This document shows, in pieces, positions 53,095-63,887 of a DNA stretch of 64,000 bases. A program made the position numbers and the translations under genes. Location: contig OX336344.1 in assembly GCA_946902875.1 (NCBI GenBank), forward strand, positions 17,815,791 through 17,879,790. The letters run 5' to 3'. This DNA comes from Nematopogon swammerdamellus. Its lineage: Eukaryota; Arthropoda; Insecta; Lepidoptera; Adelidae. The notes beneath the pieces were generated by a model. That model did no database searches. It was given only the letters and a program-made list of their open reading frames with translations, and had not been told where the DNA came from. Position 1 is the first letter of the stretch. Each line of letters starts with the position of its first letter.

Positions 53095-53830
53095 AACAAA
53101 AATAAGGATCAGGATATTTGTTTGAATCCACCCAAGTTAAGGTTTCTGTATTGTCCCGAGAACTGTGTGGCGTTAGGGTGGCTAAAAATGATACGTCGTT
53201 AGCGATCACGAGTCAGTAAGCCTGGATACGAAATACGGCATCGTTTGTATGAGAACCGAGGTAGCCGCCAAAGGGGTGTGAAGTCTGAGGCGGGAGCGGC
53301 GCATGGAACGCCGTGATTGGCCGAGCGAGTAGGTAGCCAAGTGACGCCAGTCTTCCATACGTTTGAACGGGATTCATACAATAAGTCGCTCATTGTGTCG
53401 ATTCGCGATGAAAAGATGAAACGGATTTAACAATATTTAACCCTTCTTTACATCAAGGGAATAATATAACTTTCTCTTAAATGAACAAAGGCAACTCCCC
53501 TTTCACAATTTTGCGAATTTGCAGATTTTCGCATAAACACGATAATAGTTCTAAGTTCTGAGATACCTCGGATACTTTATTATAAATCTACATAAAATTT
53601 CCAAAAAACAATGATATGTAAGACCTCGTACATTGGTATTATCTTATTGGAGTATTTGTTATTGGAATTTTCCAAAATTAAAAAAATTATGTTAGAAAGT
53701 CGAAAAGTTTTGTAACCAAAATAAATATAATTATATTATTAACAACTATTTACTAATTACTTAGCCAACGATATGACAAATTATATTGCAATATGACTTC
53801 GCGAAAAATTCGCGAAAATCTACCCTACCA
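53095..53830. other. Unassigned DNA with duplicated junction text
   Basis: Positions 53155-53203 (GAACTGTGTGGCGTTAGGGT, ATACGTCGTTAGCG) recur in the same orientation at 55908-55955. Positions 53200-53232 recur inverted at 55848-55880 (GACTTACTGACTCGTGTTAG). The rest is AT-rich. Confidence 0.45.
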
Positions 53831-53834
53831 TAAA

Positions 53835-53985
53835 AAATTTATGAGTACCCACCTCGATATTTAATTTTTTTACGGTAAAATGAGGTTTTCCAGGCTTTGC
53901 CTTTTTTAACAACCTAACCAGCCATACCCACCTGGATATTTAATTTTTTTACGGCAAAATGAGGTTTTCCAGGCTTTGCCTTTTC
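53835..53985. repeat. Two ~85-bp tandem units
   Basis: GATATTTAATTTTTTTACGG and AAAATGAGGTTTTCCAGGCT occur twice, about 76-80 bp apart, just before the 100-bp array. Confidence 0.85.
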
Positions 53986-54950
53986 TGGTCTAGCACCAGT
54001 GGTTCTCGAGTTATGACCAAAACAAAAGTTCATGTGACAGATGGATAGATCTCACCGAGACCTGAAGTTTGAGTACCAACACGATGGGTCTAGCACCAGT
54101 GGTTCTCGAGTTATGACCAAAACAAAAGTTCATGTGACAGATGGATAGATCTCACCGAGACCTAAAGTTTGAGTACCAACACGATGGGTCTAGCACCAGT
54201 GGTTCTCGAGTTATGACCAAAACAAAAGTTCATGTGACAGATGGATAGATCTCACCGAGACCTGAAGTTTGAGTACCAACATGATGGGTCTAGCACCAGT
54301 GGTTCTCGAGTTATGACCAAAACAAAAGTTCATTTGACAGATGGATAGATCTCACCGAGACCTGAAGTTTGAGTACCAACACGATGGGTCTAGCACCAGT
54401 GGTTCTCGAGTTATGACCAAAACAAAAGTTAATGTGACAGATGGATAGATCTCATCGAGACGTTCAGATTGAGTACCAACACGATGGGTCTAAGTCCATT
54501 GGTTCTCGAGATATGACCAAAACAAATTATTACGTGATAGATGGATAGATCTCACCGAGACCTGAAGTTTGAGTACCAACACGATGGGTCTAGCACCAGT
54601 GGTTCTCGAGTTATGACCAAAACAAAAGTTAATGTGACAGATGGATAGATCTCATCGAGACGTTCAGATTGAGTACCAACACGATGGGTCTAAGTCCATT
54701 GGTTCTCGAGATATGACCAAAACAAATTATCACGTGATAGATGGGTAGATCTCATCGAGACGTTCAGTTTGAGTACCAACGCGATGGGTCTAAGTTCATT
54801 GGTTCTCGAGATATGACCAAAACAATTTATCACGTGACAGATGGGTAGATCTCACCGAGACGTTCAGTTTGAGTACCAACACGATGGGTCTAAGTCCAGT
54901 GGTACTGTAGATATGACCAAAACTAATGATCACGTTACAGATGATAATTC
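53978..54950. repeat. 100-bp tandem array, about 10 units
   Basis: Unit GGGTCTAGCACCAGTGGTTC, then TCGAGTTATGACCAAAACAA, then AGTTCATGTGACAGATGG and GATCTCACCGAGACC. Units begin at about 53986 and every 100 bp from 54086 to 54886. Two variants, GCACCAGT/ACCTGAAG and AGTCCATT/ACGTTCAG, alternate at 54400-54780, giving a 200-bp higher-order unit. No coding frame. Confidence 0.95.
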
Positions 54951-54954
54951 CGAC

Positions 54955-55460
54955 CCCTCACTCGCATGATCGCATCGCATTTCGCATTTAGATGCTAGCT
55001 AGCAGCGGAGCGCAGGCGCTATATAGCATTTAGCATTTAGCAGTACCACAGATAAATAGCACATACTTCATTGCTTTGTGCGTTCCAAAACAAACGAACC
55101 AACAAAGTTTTACGAACGAAACAGCAATGCTAACTAAAATTAAATGTGATTATTGCTTAGCATTTAGCATTAATTTTTATTCATCAGGGCGCTTAGCAGT
55201 GCTAAATGCTAACGGGGTATTCATTATGAATTAATTTTGTTAATGCTAAGCATAACAAGACTAATTCCCGGTAGACGCATGACCTAAAGAAATTAATTCC
55301 TTTAGAGTCGCTCAAAAGTAAAAACCGGTAGGTACTGGTTGAATGAAAAAAGCGCGATAAACGAATATTGAACGAGGAAACCTGCTGAGGTTGACTAGAA
55401 GAAATGTCCTTTGGCAATAAGGCAGAATGCATGAAATATCTGTATACATTTAACATACAT
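54955..55460. repeat. GCATTTAGC-rich region with inverted words
   Basis: TAGCATTTAGCATTTAGCAG (about 55023) and AGCAGTGCTAAATGCTAACG (about 55196) are inverted relative to each other. A degraded foldback or local palindrome is likely. Confidence 0.4.
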
Positions 55461-57085
55461 ATTTATCAATAAACAAAAAAAATTACAAGAGCTAACTGCA
55501 TCCAACACGATAGTCGACCTATGGTGGGTAAGCAGAAAAGAGCTCTCCATACATATTTACGCCGATGTTTGTTACTGAAATTCAAGCGAAAAATGCTATC
55601 AAATTGAATGAAAGTACTTACTCGTGAAAGGTGACTCCATCTGTGTTCAAGTTTGAATTTTTCGACGACTTTTTGCAATTTTTCGACGACGACGAAGCAA
55701 AGCACTGCACAATGAGGCATTTTGTGACAGACGCGCACGTTCGCTCCGCCTGAGCGGCGGACGGAGACTAAGATCGGTCGCCGGCGCTAGACTGACGCGC
55801 TGGCGCGTGTGCGCCGACGCGCGGCTACCCCTGTCCTCCTATGTATAGCGTATCCAGACTTACTGACTCGTGTTAGCGATACACCACCCAAGTCAACGCT
55901 TGAAACGTGCCGAGGACTGTGTGGCATTAGGGTGGATAAAAATTATACGTCGTTAGCGTTTCAACTTCAAGGCTGGCCACATCTTGTTGTATGAGAGCCT
56001 TGCGCCACTACATGGACCTCAGGGAGGGGGTTGTCTGTTATTGGTCTAATACTCGTGGGAACAACATGAAAGAAAAAAATTATAAAAAAAATCAAACTAA
56101 AAACGAGTAAATAAAAAAATAGGTAAAAAAACTTTTAAGTTGGGCATAATATACGTAATAACATGCGCCCCACGTTTTTATATTAGTCTGTTAAAAGTCT
56201 CAATTTATTACTTATTCCGCTGACGCAGCGACACAAAGTGCCCTTTGGCATCCGACATGAGAAGACAGCACGCTAGTATTGATGATTTCTTACCCAGACG
56301 TAAAATCTTAAGAAGGCCCAGGTTTGTGTCATTATTTTCTAGTTTTTGTATAGCTGATTTTTTTCTAATTTTTTGTACAGCTGTTTTTTTTTAATAAAAC
56401 CGTTTAACTTAAAAGTTTTTTTACCTATTTTTTTTATATTTAAAATTAATTCTTTAATATAGATATATGGTTTATTGATGCACGACTGAAACATGTAAGA
56501 ATTATTTTTTATATTTATTTTGATTTTAATTAAGGGCTTGATATTGTTGTAATTTTTTTTCTTTTATAATTTTATTCTATTTTATTTCTATAGTGTTATC
56601 TTCATTGTTGTCTAGATAAGCGCACAAATGTCTGCCTTATACTGTCAATAACTGCCTCTGCGAGACAGATGATTCTAGTGCAGAGCATATGTATAACAAA
56701 AAATGTGTGTTTAAAAAAAATGAATAAATAAATAAATAAAATAAATAAATAAATAAAATAAATGGTTGCTACGGTAAGTAACGATTAACCTGTGTAAAAT
56801 CTTTACGTTTTCTTTCTTAAATATCATTTGGCATAGTTTAAAAATGTTAATTTGCATTGACACATTTTAATACATACATAAATACATCCACAACGTCACG
56901 CCTGTTTCCCAGTAGGTTAAGTAGAGACAACGGATCTCCACGTGCCACGATCTTGGCACATCTCTGCCGCCTCTTCCACTCTCATTGTTGTCCATAGATG
57001 CTCGTCGGTTACGGGACCTACTAAGCACTTGACCCTTTTTGAGCACATGCACATTTTAATATTATGGTAATTTAATACAATTATT
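55461..57085. other. Unassigned DNA with GC patch and AT microsatellite
   Basis: Positions 55740-55845 are CpG-rich (GCGCTGGCGCGTGTGCGCCG) and could be regulatory. (AAAT)n occurs at 56725-56762. A 90-codon minus frame at 55466-55738 is unrecognised. Confidence 0.3.
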
Positions 57086-57090
57086 AATTA

Positions 57091-57404
57091 CATACCACAC
57101 GATGTATCCCGACAATCGGGGTAAGCAGAGTAATCTGTGTTGTGCTGCAAGTACTCATGTAAATTACAGCACAACACCGACCACCACGTTTAGCAATGTG
57201 TTAGGACAAGATAACAATCAAGAAGCAAGTAAGGCACTAAGACCCACCTGCTGCACGACTCGCTGGAAGGACCATGCCAAGGCGAGAGGTGGCTGGCCTA
57301 TCGCCCTTTAACACGGCATTTTGTCTTTATCCCTTATTCCCCTTTTACGTCTTGCACGGGGATAGTTGCAGTGGGGCTATTCTTTTTAAGTACGGGCCCC
57401 ACAC
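57091..57404 (-). repeat. R-family repeat, full length
   Basis: From CACACGATGTATCCCGACAA to ACGGGCCCCACACG, with hairpin TGTGTTGTGCTG...CAGCACAACACC at 57136-57179. About 314 bp. Confidence 0.75.
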
Positions 57405-57454
57405 GTTACTCAAAAAATTCGTATGATCTTTTAATTTCGATATTTTTTTATAGT

Positions 57455-57575
57455 AAGCGCCACATGTGGCGCCGCGCCACCTATAAGGTGTCTAGCCACG
57501 CCCATGGAAATTCGGTCGCGTGCGGGGGCTGCGAATGCCATGCCGGCCTGACAGGTGCCCATTCACGTATATTTA
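57455..57575 (-). pseudogene. CR1/Jockey-type LINE 3' end
   Basis: Reverse complement of the 35615-35715 text: GGTGTCTAGCCACGCCCATG, GCGAATGCCATGCCGGCCTG, ACAGGTGCCCATTCACG. Confidence 0.7.
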
Positions 57576-57579
57576 TTGT

Positions 57580-58220
57580 ATGTTAATTAATGCAAAGTTT
57601 TTTCAAATTCCGAGATTAAGTAACAACATTAAACTGTTGAAGGTATCAGATATTGACACAATACAACCTATATTATTACTATTATTAGAGTTAATCGAGT
57701 GAGTGGTTTGTTATACCGTATGTAGATACAAGGTGACTCTAGAAACGTACACACAACGTATAATGACAACGCCATCTATCCGTCACCATAAAAACTTAAT
57801 TTGATGTGTAAATATTATGGATTTGTGAAAATCCACGAATTAAAGTCGAAATCTAAATCTGAATCTGAAATATATTATGTTAAAATGTGAGAAGAAATGT
57901 GAATTTTTAATATACCTATTTAAAAAATCATAAAAAAATTCATTAAAGTGTTTTTAAATTGCCAAAGAAGATAGCGATTGTGACAAGGTACTATTAGTTT
58001 GTCTCTACTTTTATGGTCTGCCTACGCTGTCTCGTACTGGAGAGAATATTCAATAGAACGCGATATTTGCCTCGGTCCAGGCTTAGTGCTCCTGCAATTG
58101 ATGGGTATGGAACCAAAAGCAGGATAAAGCTACTTTTGATGAAAGTGAAATTATGAATGCGCTACTTTTGTTTATATAGGTGGGTAATGAAATCACATTA
58201 AAACTGCTTAAAACGGAAAT
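57580..58220. other. AT-rich unassigned DNA
   Basis: No supported gene or repeat. Confidence 0.3.
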
Positions 58221-58226
58221 ATTCAG

Positions 58227-58810
58227 TATTTACTTTTATGGTTGACAGTTTCAAAAGGCAGATATATTCAAAATTCCTCACTAGAAGAGCTCACGTCATT
58301 GACGTGACAATAGAACAAATTACGTCAAGGATAGGTAACTGCTTAGAATGGGTATTTTCAGTATTTAGTTCAAAGGTTAACACTTCACAGTAAAATTCAA
58401 AAGCAGCAATATTTATTTCTCATTACAAGACCTCACTTAAGTAATAGTTAGTATTAAGTCGTAACAATAGAACATTTACAGTTGCTTTCACGAGTCATGA
58501 GCACATTTTTCATTGGTCGGTTTGACGGGATGTGACGGCGACGACGGCGGCGCCGAAGCTTCACTCGATTGGTTCGTCAGCCAGCGTCAGTCTATGCTCG
58601 TTGCCTATTGGGCTCACACGCGTCGTTCGACTACTATAAACTTGCGTACAATGTTAGTCCACTGTCCATCTGTGCTCATGACTCGTGAAAGCAACTGTAC
58701 CAGTATTTATTTCCAAGGTTGACACTTGAAAGTGAGATTCAAAAGCAGCTAATTTCAAAAAGCTCATTCCAGTGACGTCATAATAGGACACAATACGTCA
58801 ACGGTAACCT
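58227..58810. repeat. Three diverged ~110-130 bp direct repeats
   Basis: CAGTATTTA...GGTT(G/A)ACA...ATTCAAAAGCAG occurs at 58227, 58358 and 58700, each followed by ATAGAACA/ATAGGACAC words. TGACGT sites occur in the first and third. The inverted-repeat block 58477-58699 separates the second and third. Confidence 0.6.
58477..58699 (+). promoter_or_regulatory. Perfect 29-bp inverted repeat enclosing promoter-like DNA
   Basis: TACAGTTGCTTTCACGAGTC then ATGAGCACA (58477-58505) is mirrored exactly at 58671-58699. Between them lie three CCAAT-type words (ATTGG near 58512, 58568 and 58607), a GC-rich GACGGCGACGACGGCGGCGC and a TATAAA at 58635-58640. It could be a MITE carrying a promoter or a true promoter flanked by an inverted repeat. 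Downstream, the exon candidate at 58844 would fit. Confidence 0.45.
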
Positions 58811-58843
58811 ATATGTATAATATTTTCTTTCTCATATTGCTAG

Positions 58844-58945
58844 GTCTTAAGCTCTGAATGTGTATTTTCCGACTACAACCCGGCCTTCTTCAAGCGCCAT
58901 ATCAACATGGAGAACAGCGTTTTGCTCCACCAATCTGCTGACAAA
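58844..58945 (+). CDS. Possible 34-codon internal exon
   Basis: A good acceptor (TTTTCTTTCTCATATTGCTAG|G) precedes an open, non-repetitive frame: VLSSECVFSDYNPAFFKRHI, then NMENSVLLHQSADK. It ends at a donor AAA|GTAATT (58946). Codon use is balanced, unlike the flanks. I do not recognise the protein. The frame also runs on past the donor to about 59031, so the end is uncertain. Confidence 0.3.
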
Positions 58946-58989
58946 GTAATTGGCGAGCTAAGCGTGTTTGCGCTAGGTCGCGTCAACAC

Positions 58990-59379
58990 ACATAATCAAT
59001 ATCAATCATCAATACAAATATTAAATCTGTAAGGGATGGTCTTGGAGTAAGCTTCTTTGTTTTATGAGATACTGCGTCTGTAGACTCTATGTATGATACT
59101 AAAATAAAATTTAAGACTTTTAGAAATCTTTTCTGTATGTATGTTCCTCCATAACTCTTAAACCGATCATCCGAATTCGATTAAACTTAGTACAAGCACA
59201 TTTGATTATATGGTACACAGGATAGGCGAAATAAAATTAAGTTCCAGTTACGCTAAGATGTGGCTCTCATACAAACCGAATTGTTCCGCCCGCCGAAATA
59301 AAGGTACGGTAGCGGGCTTACTTACTTTCTTCTTTTTAAATACGAATTTCAGGCGAGCGAAGCCGCGGGCAACAGCTAG
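58990..59379 (+). mobile_element. Helitron-like 3' end
   Basis: GGCGAGCGAAGCCGCGGGCA then ACAGCTAG|T ends at 59379. Upstream TCTGTATGTATGTTCC and AACCGATCATCCGAATTCGA are typical internal text of these elements. The 5' end is not fixed. Confidence 0.55.
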
Positions 59380-59384
59380 TTGAA

Positions 59385-60020
59385 TAATAAAATAAAAGTA
59401 AAAGAAAGTAGAAAGTAGAAGAATTTAGCATCGTCACTGGAGAATCGACACACCCTCAAAAACATTTAACCGGAAAATGTTCAAAGTGGATCACGCTGCT
59501 TTTGATTTTGTACCCCTCAATTGTCTTTGAGGCGACACTAGCGCCGCCTACGGAGGAACGGACGGAAAGGGTAATTAGTGCAGCCTTCCTCCGCTACCGG
59601 TACCATTTCACGAGGCATTTTGTGCTCTGCGCGCTTCTGTTGAAAACGTCAGGGTAGCCGGGAAAGGGAGCGCTTCGGAGTAAAGAGAATTATTTAAAAT
59701 GGAATAATCATATGAATATACTTTTATGAAAGTTTCCAAGACTTTTCCGGGCTTCAAGCTTCGTATTAACTGGCTAGCTGGACAGCTTTGTAAATACTGC
59801 ACAAATGTGTGTGCGGTTTTGCGAGGAGAGGTTGATTTGGCTGCACGACATTCATATTTAACCCTGCCGATTGTAATACGAAACAGACAGATATACACAG
59901 ATATAATAGGCTTCCGTGTCGATACGGATCTCTCAAAATAATAAATTTGTAGGTACTTAGCACCATAACTTTCAGCACAACACCGGCTACTCTGTTGTCG
60001 GGATACAGCGTGCGATACTT
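59385..60020. other. Unassigned DNA with an R-family scrap
   Basis: Positions 59972-60012 (CAGCACAACACCGGCTACTC, GTCGGGATACAGCG) are the R-family end in plus orientation. Other short frames are not called. Confidence 0.35.
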
Positions 60021-60022
60021 AC

Positions 60023-60166
60023 GTATTCAAATATTATTTCATGGTAGTTGAAGTCAAGCTTAGATCGACGCGGTTTCCGCTTCACCTTCCGTGATACGTT
60101 CACGCGTCTGCGGCAGATATACTCGTTGAGACTTGCATCGTTCATAGATAGTGATGTGTCTGAGTG
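60023..60166 (-). CDS. Possible minus-strand exon with strong donor
   Basis: On the minus strand a frame containing SLNEYICRRRVNVSRKVK, then RKPRRSKLDFNYHEIIFEY, ends at a textbook donor, GAATAC|GTAAGT (60022/60021). A modest acceptor, TCACTCAG, precedes it at about 60166. It is basic and non-repetitive. No family recognised; the donor is the main evidence. Confidence 0.25.
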
Positions 60167-60179
60167 ATTTTTCAATTTG

Positions 60180-61475
60180 TCGATTGTTTCGACCCAGTGG
60201 CTTATCTAGGTAAGCGGGAGCAGGGTGGCGGTTACCAATGTGGAAATTCGTTGAACTATTATTATATTTTTTTCAATGCCTTCTTTGTTTAGACATAAAC
60301 ATAGAGCTTCTTTGTACAAAATTATGCACATACATTATATCGTCATAAATTGAGTTCCGGAGAGGCAGTATTCTATCATATTTAAATATACCTATGTTTT
60401 TATTAACTGTGTTCATTGCTCCGCCGATCGTATAGAGAGAAACTAGAATAACCATACCATAATCAACTCGATAGTCAATTGATTATAAAACAAACCGAAA
60501 TACAGGCATGAGAAACATTATCGCAAGCAAAATATCGTCGCATGTTGTATAGTGCAACTGTGCAAAGGAATCGAGGCAACGGACCGGTAGCGCATCGAAA
60601 CGATGTTTGCATTTAAATTTCGAATAGAATAACAAAATGTCGACAAACGAAAGCACGCCTCCGCGCGAGTGGCAGCTGCTTGTACGCTGTCGAGCAGAAG
60701 CCCGCTGGTCGTGTAGAGGTGTACTGCAATCTCATCGTCTAGATTCTAGCTAGATCAAGCGCTTCACTTACTTAGTGGATAGCGTGATAGTGCAAGCCCG
60801 CTTTCTGAGGCGTCTGTCCGTGTGATGGTTCGATCCACATGTTCGATCTAAGGAATAATAATGGCCTCTCGAGTTCAACGTATTTTTGCAAAGATCCGAA
60901 GATAGAGACAAAAGCAAAATATTTTGACTAGGCAAAGCGAATGCGATCGGCACTATCATAACTATTCTTTGTGTTGTTCCGTCTCCTTCCCATTGACTTA
61001 TATCCTATTACTTTGAGTGAGCTATTCTTGTATATCATATTATATAAATTGGTTTCTCGGAAACGGCTCTAATTGGATGAAATTTAATATTTAGATAATG
61101 TTTTATTTTCCAAGTTTACGTAGATAGGTGTCATCCCTGAGAAAATAAATGTTCACAAGATAAAGAAAGAACTTTTTTCTAACTGAGCGAAGCTCGGTCG
61201 CCCTATCTATAGGGACTATTACTAGTGTAAGGACATGCCCACAAGATAGTAATAAGAACCCAATGATCTCCTCACTGAAGTGTTGGTCAAAAATTATCGC
61301 TTACAAAATTCTTCATTCAAACTAGTCTCAAATTAAATTTTACAAATAAAAATAATCGACATTATAACAGAATGCAATCTACTATGCGATATTCAGTTTT
61401 AAAATAGTTTTTTTTATTTCAGGCATTCTTACTATGTGCAAGGCTGAAGTTAAATTATATATCGTGATGGTTTCC
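60180..61475. other. Mostly unassigned DNA; repeat at 61025-61235
   Basis: TTGGTTTCTCGGAAACGGCT, ATGTTCACAAGATAAAG and CTGAGCGAAGCTCGGTCGCC are typical text of a lepidopteran Helitron-like repeat. Elsewhere I see no support for genes. Confidence 0.4.
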
Positions 61476-61476
61476 T

Positions 61477-61848
61477 TTTTTATAACTGACACGGTTGGTT
61501 ACATCACCTGAATGAAACATCCATGATGCCAGCCCATACACCGGGTGAACTAGGTGCCATGTCAGTAGTTCCCTTGATTTCATGTCGGCTACACTGAACT
61601 GGACGGAAAGCATGAACTATTTACATAGCCGTTTCGACCGACGACGTTTCATTCAGTGCGGTGGTATCAACCCGGCCGGGATAAACCCTACCACCTAGTA
61701 AGGTAAGAAGGGAAGGGTCCTCAGTTTAACGTGGAATCCGAACCACGGTCAGCCTGCATCGATCGAGCGGTGACCCATCCGACTGACCGCGCCCAGGGTT
61801 GCTTAAATAACAGTCGACCGACCGCACCACTGAGCTATCGAGGCTGAC
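61477..61848 (-). mobile_element. SINE-A, full length, chimeric tRNA/5S head
   Basis: Minus strand. A box AGCTCAGTGGTGCGGTCGGT near 61830, 5S-like segment at 61805-61767 (TAAGCAACCCTGGGCGCGGT, CAGTCGGATGGGTCACCGC), B box GGTTCGGATTCC near 61735, full body, T-run at 61484. The 5S-like segment is almost as good as at 48804. Confidence 0.85.
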
Positions 61849-61877
61849 AAGCTTTTGGAGCAATAAAGTACCGTACC

Positions 61878-62201
61878 GTGTGGGGCCGGTACTTTAAAAG
61901 AATAGCCCCACTGCATCTATCCCCGTGTATGTCGTAAAAGGCGACTAAGGGATATCACTCCCTTCTTATATTACTAGGTGGTAGGGTTCAACCCGCCCGG
62001 GTTGGTACCACCGCACTGAATGAAAGGTCGGTCGAAACGGCTATGTAAATAGTTTGTGTTTTCCGTCCAGTTCAGTGTAGCCGGCACGACCGAAGGGAAT
62101 CACTGACGTGGCACCAAGTTCATCCGGTGTTATGGGCTAACATCACGGATGTTGTAGGTGATGAAGCCAACCGAGTCAGCATCAATAAAAAAAAAAAAAA
62201 A
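61878..62201 (+). mobile_element. Chimeric R-head/SINE-A, uninterrupted
   Basis: R-family head GTGTGGGGCCGGTACTTTAA ... GTAAAAGGCGACTAAGGGAT (61878-61955) joined to a complete SINE-A body (AGGTGGTAGGGTTCAACCCG ... ACCGAGTCAGCATCAATAAA). The same join as at 6172. It lies head to head with the SINE-A at 61477-61848. Confidence 0.85.
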
Positions 62202-62204
62202 GTA

Positions 62205-62835
62205 TTTCTATCGAAAAAATATTCGAAGTGCAAAATAATGTTTTTCAAAAGAAATTTCTCGATTTCATCACCTCGATGATTTCCTTACAGAGCAAATCTA
62301 TAGCAAAAGGAAGGAGAGCGAATATACTATTATTTCATATCCTCACTGCGGATCGGAGATCGAAAGGGAAACTTTAAAACGTCAATGCTTTGCGAAGAAG
62401 AATAGTGGTGGAGATATTTCGAAACTTTGTCCATCGTCTTCCGGCGTCGGCGGCGGCTATACACTTCACTTTGAAATAGCTGGCGAGCGTTTCGCGACTG
62501 AAAGTCAGCATAGAGTAGAGTTTCTTAAACTTTGTATAGCTATGGACCACTTTAAAATATAAATATACGGTATTTTGACCTTCTTCTTTTATATTTTTAT
62601 TGTATTGTATATTGTATTGTTTTGCATTGCATTGCATTGCATTGTATTGTATTGTACTTTTTTCTTCTTTTTCTGTTCCTAAAATTCACTTAGACGGGGG
62701 TCGGAGGCCGTTTCAAGAATATTTAAGACAATTTGAAAATTTAAATACCTAAATTGACCTGAAACTAAAATTGTATTTTTGTTGTCTTCTCTATTGTTCC
62801 AAAATTAAACGTCTGTACGTCTGTCTGTAACGGGT
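62205..62835. other. Unassigned DNA with a small minus-strand frame
   Basis: On the minus strand, after an acceptor-like GCTGACTTTCAG, positions 62497-62374 encode RETLASYFKVKCIAAADAGR, then RWTKFRNISTTILLRKALTF and a stop. Codon use is balanced and it could be a terminal exon, but no family is recognised. (TTGCA)n/(TTGTA)n tracts lie at 62600-62655. Confidence 0.3.
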
Positions 62836-63182
62836 GAACTAATCAAGTGCGAGTAGAAGTCGCGCTCCGAGGGTTCCGTATCGCCATGTCATGGTCAGCG
62901 CCACTCACGTCATCTATTGATTAGTTAAAATGCTTTATACTGTTTTCGGTAGATTGCGCGCATATACTTTTTAGTTCCTTGTATGGGGACCCCGTGATTT
63001 TTTTTTCCTTTTCTTATTTTTATATTATTTGTTCTTATATCGGCCATAATAACACATATTCTGTGAAAATTTCAACGGGCTGCCTATTACGGTTCAAGAG
63101 ATACAGCCCTCGGACAGACAGACGTACAGGCAGACGGCGTAGCCTTAGTAATGGGGTCCCGTACGACGGATACGGAACCCTA
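62835..63182 (-). repeat. GTCT-element copy, inverted
   Basis: GGGTTCCGTATCGCCATGTC, TCAACGGGCTGCCTATTACG, CGGACAGACAGACGTACAGG and GGATACGGAACCCTAAAAAC are the reverse complement of the 41484-41862 element. Confidence 0.75.
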
Positions 63183-63189
63183 AAAACAC

Positions 63190-63885
63190 CTTAATCATTG
63201 TGACACACAGTGTTTGTAATCTTGTCTTTATGCACACCATTTAGGAATTCAAGTCTTGAATCTGGTAGGTACCCTCTTTTGGTCCTCATGAGGCGAAGAC
63301 GCGAGGCACGAGAAAATTGTTGCCTTATGTCACCCCTCTTCTCCCTCCCCGCCCCGAGTCTTAGCCCCCTCCACCCACCCCTCCCTCCCCGCTCCGCCCC
63401 TTCCCCCCTCCGCCGCTGCTCGGGTATGATCGTTTTATTATTGCGAAAGTTAGTCACGGACAAATAGCTAGCCGTCAACAGCCAGCACGTTTGATTAACG
63501 ACACTTTTTCATCGAAGACAGAAAGTTGCGTCGTTACAATAAATTACTCGCTGTCAAAGGTCATTAAAGCGTCCATCGGCCATAAAGAGTAAAATATAGG
63601 GAAACGCACTGCGGACGCAGGGTTCCGTCTGTCGGCTTAGCGGTGTTTTATTAAAATTTTTGTAAAAAAAAAAAATTAAATTTATATACATATACATTTT
63701 TATTAGTATTAAACGTTTTTTATTTTGATTTTTGATTTGTTGATAAATCGTTATGCCCCAAAAAAAAATCATACTTTTTTGAGATAGCATTTTTGATATA
63801 ATATACATTTTAATACCTACATAAATTGATTATTACAATCAACGGTTATTACAAATAACAAGTATTCACATTAGTATTTATTTCC
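63190..63885. other. Unassigned DNA with a C/T-rich tract
   Basis: Positions 63330-63420 are a strand-biased pyrimidine tract (CCCCTCCACCCACCCCTCCC and similar); frames here are low complexity. The rest is AT-rich. Confidence 0.35.
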
Positions 63886-63887
63886 CT

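Noticed and set aside
50628..53125. Many 60-96-codon ORFs repeated every 130 bp
   Set aside because: 130 is not a multiple of three and each ORF spans about two units, in both orientations. They are by-products of the tandem array.
50595..54950. CRISPR-like arrays
   Set aside because: The whole unit repeats, with no unique spacers, the units are 100-130 bp, and the DNA is eukaryotic.
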